From Massariosphaeria phaeospora (Eukaryota; Ascomycota; Dothideomycetes; Pleosporales): DNA of 64,000 bases. This document shows, in pieces, positions 57,391 to 64,000 of the stretch (position 1 is its first letter; each line of letters starts with the position of its first letter). The notes beneath the pieces were generated by a model. It made no database searches, was not told the origin of the DNA, and saw only the letters and a list, made by a program, of their open reading frames with translations. Location: the NCBI GenBank assembly GCA_011032825.1, contig JAADJZ010000005.1:1059001-1123000 (forward strand). Reading direction: 5' to 3'. A program made the position numbers and the translations under genes.

Positions 57391-59300
57391 GCTAACTTTT
57401 AGCTAAGCTTCGACGAATTCCAGCGTAGCGTAGAAAGTATAAAAAGCTTTTTTATTTTATAAATAGAACTGTATTAATTTATTACTTTCTACATTAAAAC
57501 TTGCTTACTCTAGCAATTCTTTTACATTTAAATTGATTAAACTCTTTAGAATAAAAATCGAGAGATTCTTAAAAAACAACGGATATTTAGAAAGTTTAAA
57601 AACTTTTTGAATTCTACACGGCAACACTTAGAACTAGTTCTTAAGAACTAACTAACAACGATAGCTAACTTCTACGACGCAGCTATTTAAGCTTTAGTAG
57701 CTTAAGCAATGTTAATAGCTAAGAACAGTGCTTTATTAGAAAACATCGAAGTTGTTTTTGCAAAGCAAATAGCTTACAAAAGTTATAACAACGATACGAT
57801 TGCTATTTAAATTAACGCAGCAAAGGCTTCGTACGAAAAGCTAGCTTGAACTATAAGTAGCAGCTTGGTAGCTTTAACTACTAAAGATTTACAAGAATTT
57901 TAAAAAGCATAGACTTTACAAACAACATAAAAACCTTAGATTTTACAACAAACTAGAAACGAACTGTCGAGTTTAAAAGCTTTCGTTAACAAGCGCTTTT
58001 CTTAGAGTAACTTTAACTAACTTCTGCTAGCTTGCTTTTACGAGCTAGAATAAAAAGTTACGCGCATGCAACAACAATGCTCGCTAGTTTCTATTACTAC
58101 TTTCTACTACTTCGTTGCTAACAACTTCGCCAAACAACTTTCTAGCACTAGAAAAAAATACAAGATACTAAACCTAGCACTATTTAAAAAAGAAAAAACA
58201 AACTACGCGCGATTTAAAATCTAGATAGAAAACAAAATCGCGTACAACAAGAACTCTATTAAGTCTAAATGCAGTTACATTTTTTATTAGTTAAAAGAAA
58301 AAGCAGCGATTACTAGCTTCGCTTGGTACTAAAATAATTGTACTAAAACTACTACAAACTTTTAGGCTTACCTAGACGTTTACTTTGTAAACTAGAACAG
58401 CGCAAAAAATGCTCAAACCTAACTTTTAACTCTAAAGATAAAAAAAGAGTTTTTTTTTAATAACTATAACGAGGAATTTATAAAGCTAGCCTACAATTCG
58501 AAAATAACAAAAATCTTCGATTTTTAATTTGTTAAGAATAGGTACATAGCCGGCTTTCGCTTAAACCTCTAGAAAAAAATGTTTGTTGTAATTCTCAAGA
58601 AACAAGCAAGCTTTTAAAAAGTTATAAAAAAAGTTACTTTAATTAACAAGAATTTTCGCTGCGCTAAACTTGCTGCTTAGAACTAGCTAACAACTATAAA
58701 TAGCTTTGCCGCCGCTAACCTAGATGCTATGAAATAAACAACGAAAACTACAACTACTACTTAGCTAGCTCGTTTAGAAACAACTAAACGCACTTCGAGC
58801 AAAAAACAAGTAGTTTAGTAGACAAACGAGAAAATCAACTGCTATTGCAAACAAAAGCTTTGTTTTAAATGCGCGTTTTTTAGCTACTGTAGTATACTAC
58901 AACTGCTACTTGTTGCAAGCAACGAAGCTTACTACAGCACAACTCGCTACTACTGCTACAACTTTGCAAATCAAAAACGTTACTAAAATAAAAAGTTTAA
59001 GAAACTAAACATTTCTAACAGAAATTGTAGTTAAAAGTAGTTTAAAAGAAATACGTAGAAATTGTTAAATTTGTAATAAGCTAGAAGCTCTATAAGTTGC
59101 CTTAGTCGTAGAACTTTAGTAAATCTCGAAGCTAACACATAGCGCTTAGGTAAGCTTCGCTCTTCTTTAGGTAAGCTTCGCAAGCTCGCTAGCTTAGTAT
59201 ATTAACGATATATTGCTTGCAGCTACAAACGCTTTAGGCTTTCGATAGAGTACTAATAGCTGCCTAGCGAGAAGTATATAGAGTTGCTTCGCTTTCGCTG
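57391..59300 (+). mobile_element. Ty3/Gypsy gag relic (without following pol)
   Basis: Plus-strand translation from 57,660 is gag-like: LIAKNSALLENIEVVFAKQ, FKKEKTNYARFKI, IENKIAYNKNSIKSKCSYIF, NFRCAKLAA. A Cys-rich stretch (INCYCKQKLCFKCAF) near 58,840 matches a degraded zinc knuckle. Protease or RT does not follow; the next ~300 bp lead into a second gag. Stops replace Gln/Trp codons. Confidence 0.7.
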
Positions 59301-62300
59301 TAAATAAACTTTATCAAATTCATTATATTCTTTATCTAGAACCTGCTTTCTTAGGCAATTTCTTTTTATTTGAATTCGATTAATTTCTACGCAGTAAAGA
59401 TCGTAAGATCTTTAAGAAGTACAATACTTTTAAAAGTTAAAAGCAACTTCTAAAAAACTCTACAACGCAGCGAAAAAAGTTTTTAAAACTAAATTGCTAC
59501 GATAAACAGCACTTAGAATAAGTATACCTAGATGCTAGTTGTAAAAGCTTGTAAGCTAGAAAGCGAAAGCTAAAGCAGCAAAGCAATTAAAAAAGCTTTA
59601 CAAAAGCTAATAAACAACGACAAACTTAATGTAGAAACTTAAGAAATTTGTTTTAATGCAGCGAAAGCTACATATACGAAAATATTTGTTGCAAAACTCG
59701 TAACAAAACTACTTAAAAAGGTAACAAACGATTAGCTACTAGCAGCGAAGCTAGTTCTCGTAGAACTTTCAAATTCTAAACAGCTAGTTAATAACAAGAG
59801 TGCGAAAGTTTAGGCACTTATTGAAATACTGCAAAATTAGATTTAGATTCTTTAGAAAAAAAAAAGAGCTGCGCTAGCAACACCGCTAACTTTTCTTAGT
59901 ATCTCAAAAGCTTCTACGCTAATTACAAAGCGCAATAAAATGCCTAACCTAGCTTAGTTCAACGAAACAAAGTTAGACTATAGACAGTTTAAAGTCTAAG
60001 TAGAAAACAAAATGCTTAATAACAAGAATCTAATTAAAAACTTATGCAGCTATATTTACAACTGCTTAACAAAGCAAGTAGCTACTACTAAACTCGCCTA
60101 GTATTAGAAATACTATAACAAAACAGCAAGAAAGTTCTAAAAGTACTTTAACAAGTACTACTAAAACTACATGCAAGCGCAAAAAGCGCTTAACCAACTT
60201 TTCGCTTTTAAGCAAAAAAAATGTTTTTTTAAAAGTATAATAAGAAATTTATGCGCTTTGCGTACGACGCAAAAATAACAAGCAACATAGCTACATTAAA
60301 AAACTAGTACAAAGCAAAGCTTCGCGCTAATTTATAGAATAAAATAGTTAGCGTTATTATTTCTTTAGCATAGCAACTTTAGAACCTAATAAAACGAGTT
60401 ACTTAGATTAAAAAAAACCTAAACTGCGCGAAAGCAAACAACTAGTAGCAAATAGTACCAAATTAATTAATAAGCAACACGAAGGCTATGAACTAGAAGC
60501 TAACAACTAAAGCTGCTACTAAAGTAGTCCGCGCAGCTACTAACAATAAGAAAAAAAGCGAGCTAAATAAGCAAACAACGCTAAAATAACGAAACAACAA
60601 AAGAATCATCTTTGCTTTTTATGCAGTTTAGCAACTTACATGTTTAATAAATGCGAGCTTGCAACTCTAAAAAAGCCTAGTACAACTCAAAAAGCAACTT
60701 TTAAACTAGTTAAAACAATAGCAAAAGTTAAAAAAGTCTTCGAGTTTAAGGACTTAGAAAACTAGACACTTCTAACCAAAAGCGTAGTTAAAAGTAGTAG
60801 AAAAAGAACATAGTTTTTTTATTAAATAAGCTTCTAAAGTTTTGCTAGCGCTAGCTAGATAGAAAACTACTTACAGTACATGCAATTATTAATTAATCTA
60901 TTTTCGCTTTAGCAATGCTCGACTTTAGGTGCACTACCTATAGTTTTGTTAGTAAAAAGTTTTGTAAAAAAAACTATTTCTTGCGTATTTTAGTAAAAGA
61001 AAAGCTTGTAGTAAGCATTAGCGAACAAGTTGTTAAAGTTACGAAAGCTACTTAGTTTACAATAAACTTAAATAAGTATAAACAAATAGTTTAAGCGTAC
61101 GTTATAACTAAGAATAACAAATACGATATTATTCTAAAGCGCCTATAAATAAACGAAAGCTAGGTAACGCTAGATTTAGCAAAAAAATTGATTTTTATTT
61201 ATTCAACCGAAACACGCGTGCGGAGCTAGAAAAGAAAAAAGCTTAAACAAAAGCTTTAGCAAGTTTTCGCAGCTGCGTTTAAAATAATAATACAGCAGTT
61301 TAAAAAAAAAACTTTAGTGTTAAAATTTTTGCTGCGTTTATAGCAAACATCTAGAAAGCTTTTTAAACTAAAGTAGTAGTTAACCTACGCTTAACGCTAC
61401 TTAACTAGATAAAAAATTAGTATACAGCGTTTATGTAGTTTAAAGCTAACAAATTATTCTTTTACCAAAGCATAATAGACTACGGCATTAAACTAATTAA
61501 AAAGAATTAAAAAAAAGTAAAAGTTCTATAGAAACTTTTGTATAACATATTTAAAAACGAACTATTAGTCTTGCAAAAGCAGCTTATTGCGCATTTAAAT
61601 TGCGAGTTTATTAAAGTAAGTTGCTTTTAAGCTAAAGCGCTAGTGTTGTTTGCAAAGAAACTTAGTAAAGAGCTACGCTTTTGCGTAGACTATCAAGCGC
61701 TTAACGCTATTATAAAAAAAAACTAATACTCGCTGCTTTTAATTTACGAAACTCTAAATTAGATTAGCTAAGCTAAATAGTTTACTAAGCTAAACGTTAT
61801 TTAGGCCTTTTACAAAGTCTAGATTGCTAAAGAAAACAAAGAAAAAATAGCTTTCTGTACAAGATTTGAATTGTACGAATAAATAGTTTGCTTGTTTAGC
61901 TTTGCAAACGCTTTAAGTACGTTTTAGCAATTTATTAACTACACTTTGCGTAATTACATTAACGTTAACGCTTTTGCATACTTAAATAATGTACTTATTT
62001 ACTTTAAAAGTTTTTAAAAAAACTACTAGCAACGTGTTTAAAAAGTTGTTAACAAGTTAAAAAAAGCGAGGTTACAACTTAATATTAAGAAATGCAAGTT
62101 TAAAGTAACTAAAACTAAATACTTTAGTTTTATTATTAAAGTAGAGAAAGAAATTAGCATAGATCTAAAAAAAGTTTGCGCAATTTTTAAATAAAAGACT
62201 TTAGCCTTAGTTAAAAAAGTGCAAAGCTTTGTTAGTTTTGCAAACTTTTACTAGCAGTTTATTTGCGCTTTTTTGCAATTGCTTCTTTACTAACAAAGTT

Positions 62301-64000
62301 AATAGAAAAAAGCGTTAAATTTCGTTAGAAGTTTAAACAACAAAAAGCGTTTGACACGCTTAAAAAAAAGTTTATATCTAAGCTGTTATTAGCCTATTTT
62401 AACTTTAATTTGAAAACTGCTATCGAAGCGAACGCTTTAGAAATAGCTACTAAAAAAGCGCTTTTTTAAAAAGCAAAGAACAACTTGTAGCGAGCAGTAG
62501 CTTACTACTTTGCTAAAATATTACTTGCAAAGTCTAACTACACTATTTACAACAAAAAATTATTAGCAGTAATTAAATGCATTACTAAATAAAAAGCAAA
62601 GCTTAAAGCAGTGCTAAAGATTATAGTTTATACTAATTACAAAAACTTTTTATACTTTACTACAGCAAAGTTACTAACAAAGCAACATGTTCGTTAGGCA
62701 AATATTTTTTTTAAATACAACTTAGAGTTTGTGTACTACTCTAAAGCAGCTAATAAAAAAGCAAACGCTTTTTTACAAAAAGAGCAGAATTTTTTTTAAA
62801 ACTAGAACAATGTCTAGTTAAAAAGCTGTAAATTTTAACTTCTTAAACTAACTAGTGTGTTAAACAAGAATAACATTACAAAAAAAACTTTAAGCGTAAT
62901 TCGCGCGTTCTCGCTCTACGGCACTTTAGTTTCAAAGCTAAATAAACTCGCTAGTAAGCTTAATGCTTTTTATAAAGCAAATGTAGCAAAAGCTCTAAAG
63001 TAGAATATTCTTTTTTAAAGTTAAAAGTGCAAGCTTTGAGAAGCAAAATGCTACGAGTTCTAGACAAAATGCTGCTAAACAGAAAAAAAATGCTAGCACG
63101 AAAAACAATTATAAAGATAATACAAAAAAGCTGTTCTTAGATAAACTTTAGAATAGAGAAGTTTAAAAAAACAATTTGTACTAGAAAGCTTTAGAAGCTG
63201 TAAAAAAAAGCTAAACTAAAGAAAGTACCTATAAAAAGTTTCTTTTAGGCTTTTAATTAAAAGTGTTTTTAGCAAATTGCGCAGTCAAAAACAACGCGCT
63301 TTTTTATTAAGAAAAGAGATAAGTGCCGAAAACGTATTAACTGCGCACTAAATTGATTTTTGAAGCTTACGACCTACTTATCGCAAGCTACCTAAGCAAA
63401 GAAAACACGTATAATATTCTCAAACAAGATTTTTTCTAGCCTAAAATAAGCTCGAACGTTTGATAACACATTGCAAACTGCGACGCATGTAGCCGCGCAA
63501 AGCTATAGTAGAAACTAAAAAGTAGATTCTTACGCTCGCTACTCGTTCTAGATAGAATTTAAAAAAACTCTTTATAAATTTTATTACTAACCTGCTAAAA
63601 AGCAACGAATGTACAAACCTACTAGTTATTACAAACTAATTAAGCAAGAATATAATCTTGATTTTTATAAGAAGAATTAATGCAACGTATGTAGCAAAAG
63701 TATTTATTAAAAAAGTAGTAGCTTACTACTAGCTTTCTAACGCTATTGTTTCTAATCGAAAAGCACAATTTGTAAGTAAATTTTAAAAAACGCTTTGCAA
63801 AGAGCTTAGAATTGTAAAGCAGCTATCTACAGTTTTTTACCTAAAAACCAACGAAGCTACAAAAAAAGCAAATTTAACAATTAAAACTGTTTTAAGACTG
63901 TTTGTAAACTAGGACTAAAAGAACTAAGCGCAACTATGTGTTACAAATAAAACGATACTAGGTATCGTAGACTAAGCAACGACGCAGAAAAGTTGTTAGA
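59301..64000 (+). mobile_element. Ty3/Gypsy retrotransposon G2 (gag, protease, RT, RNase H, integrase), continues past the window
   Basis: The domain order is visible in plus-strand translation. Gag spans ~59,500-60,850. The aspartic protease, ~60,930-61,210, includes KEKLVVSISEQVVKVTKAT and NNKYDIIL. RT, ~61,640-62,270, has LRFCVDYQALNAIIKKN, IAFCTRFELYE and YLNNVLIYF in place of YxDDxLIYS. RNase H, ~62,340-62,800, has AFDTLKKKFISKLLLAYF, NYTIYNKKLLAVIKCI and RYNLEFVY-like sequence. The integrase zinc-binding and core regions, ~63,350-63,990, include IFEAYDLLIASYLSKENTYN, HIANCDACSRAK and AQFVS. Motif order (RT-RNase H-integrase) identifies Ty3/Gypsy. RIP stops inactivate it. Confidence 0.88.

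Larger units (their letters stand above)
33121..64000. other. AT-rich, RIP-mutated, gene-free transposon block
   Basis: Almost no open frame exceeds 70 codons across 31 kb. Recognisable transposase, gag and pol translations are broken mainly by TAG and TAA where Trp or Gln is expected. TpA is abundant and CpA/TpG scarce while CpG-containing words (ACGCG, GCGC) remain common. This is what RIP, which targets C in CpA, produces. The block continues past the right edge. Confidence 0.92.

Noticed and set aside
33121..64000. CRISPR array or bacterial insertion sequence as the explanation for the repeats
   Set aside because: The repeats are long terminal inverted repeats of eukaryotic Fot1/Pogo and Gypsy elements. 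There are no regularly spaced short direct repeats.
33121..64000. Biased composition as evidence of horizontally acquired or mitochondrial DNA
   Set aside because: The AT bias is explained by RIP of recognisable nuclear transposons. No mitochondrial gene is present.

Overview
The window is nuclear DNA of a filamentous ascomycete. The genes have short (41-142 nt) GT-AG introns and lie in tightly packed convergent and divergent pairs. The products are typical Pezizomycotina proteins, and several repeats and fungal-specific families look most like those of Pleosporales (Dothideomycetes). No species can be named from the sequence alone. Genus-level placement is inference.

Bases 1 to about 33,100 are a GC-balanced, gene-dense block with 12 protein genes. 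In order they are: a secreted GH16 glucanase with a very long tail (minus, running off the left edge); APC/C subunit CDC26 (minus); a mitochondrial-presequence protein (plus); the NEDD8-activating enzyme UBA3 (minus); the PIKK co-chaperone TEL2 (plus); a Nif1/Dsf2-like Sel1-repeat protein (minus); a DUF1776 membrane-anchored SDR-like protein (minus); the DNA-protein crosslink protease WSS1 (plus); an unrecognised 338-residue protein (minus); a GW/WG-repeat protein (plus); the tRNA m1G37 methyltransferase TRM5 (minus); and a kinesin-3 (Unc104/KIF1 type, plus). Apart from neighbouring pairs sharing promoters, the genes do not form one pathway. UBA3 (cullin neddylation), CDC26 (APC/C) and WSS1 (crosslink repair) are all housekeeping protein-quality or cell-cycle functions. 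No biosynthetic cluster, tRNA gene, rRNA gene or CRISPR array was seen.

Bases 33,121 to 64,000 are an AT-rich, gene-free block of nested transposons. Translated transposase, gag and pol motifs are clear, but stops (TAG/TAA replacing Trp and Gln codons) are scattered throughout. CpA/TpG is depleted in favour of TpA while CpG survives. This is the signature of repeat-induced point mutation (RIP). At least seven Fot1/Pogo-like DNA transposons of about 1.84-1.87 kb can be delimited by terminal inverted repeats that begin TAACGT, or placed by homology. A broken minus-strand Ty3/Gypsy element is interrupted by several of them. A plus-strand Ty3/Gypsy element (gag, protease, RT, RNase H, integrase) runs off the right edge. 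Three short insertions (a ~0.9-kb foldback-like element, a 425-bp MITE and a 323-bp hairpin-bearing insertion) punctuate the block. The switch between the two compartments coincides with the terminal repeat of one Fot1/Pogo-like element, 352 bp after the kinesin stop codon.

The observations I rate most worth checking are: the GW/WG-rich protein, whose W/G-rich reading frame continues for 60 codons past an in-frame TAG; a 6-nt microexon inside the nucleotide-binding loop of UBA3; the GH16 protein with a tail of at least 660 residues and Kex2-like sites; and short insertions that appear to have escaped RIP inside the RIP-mutated block.
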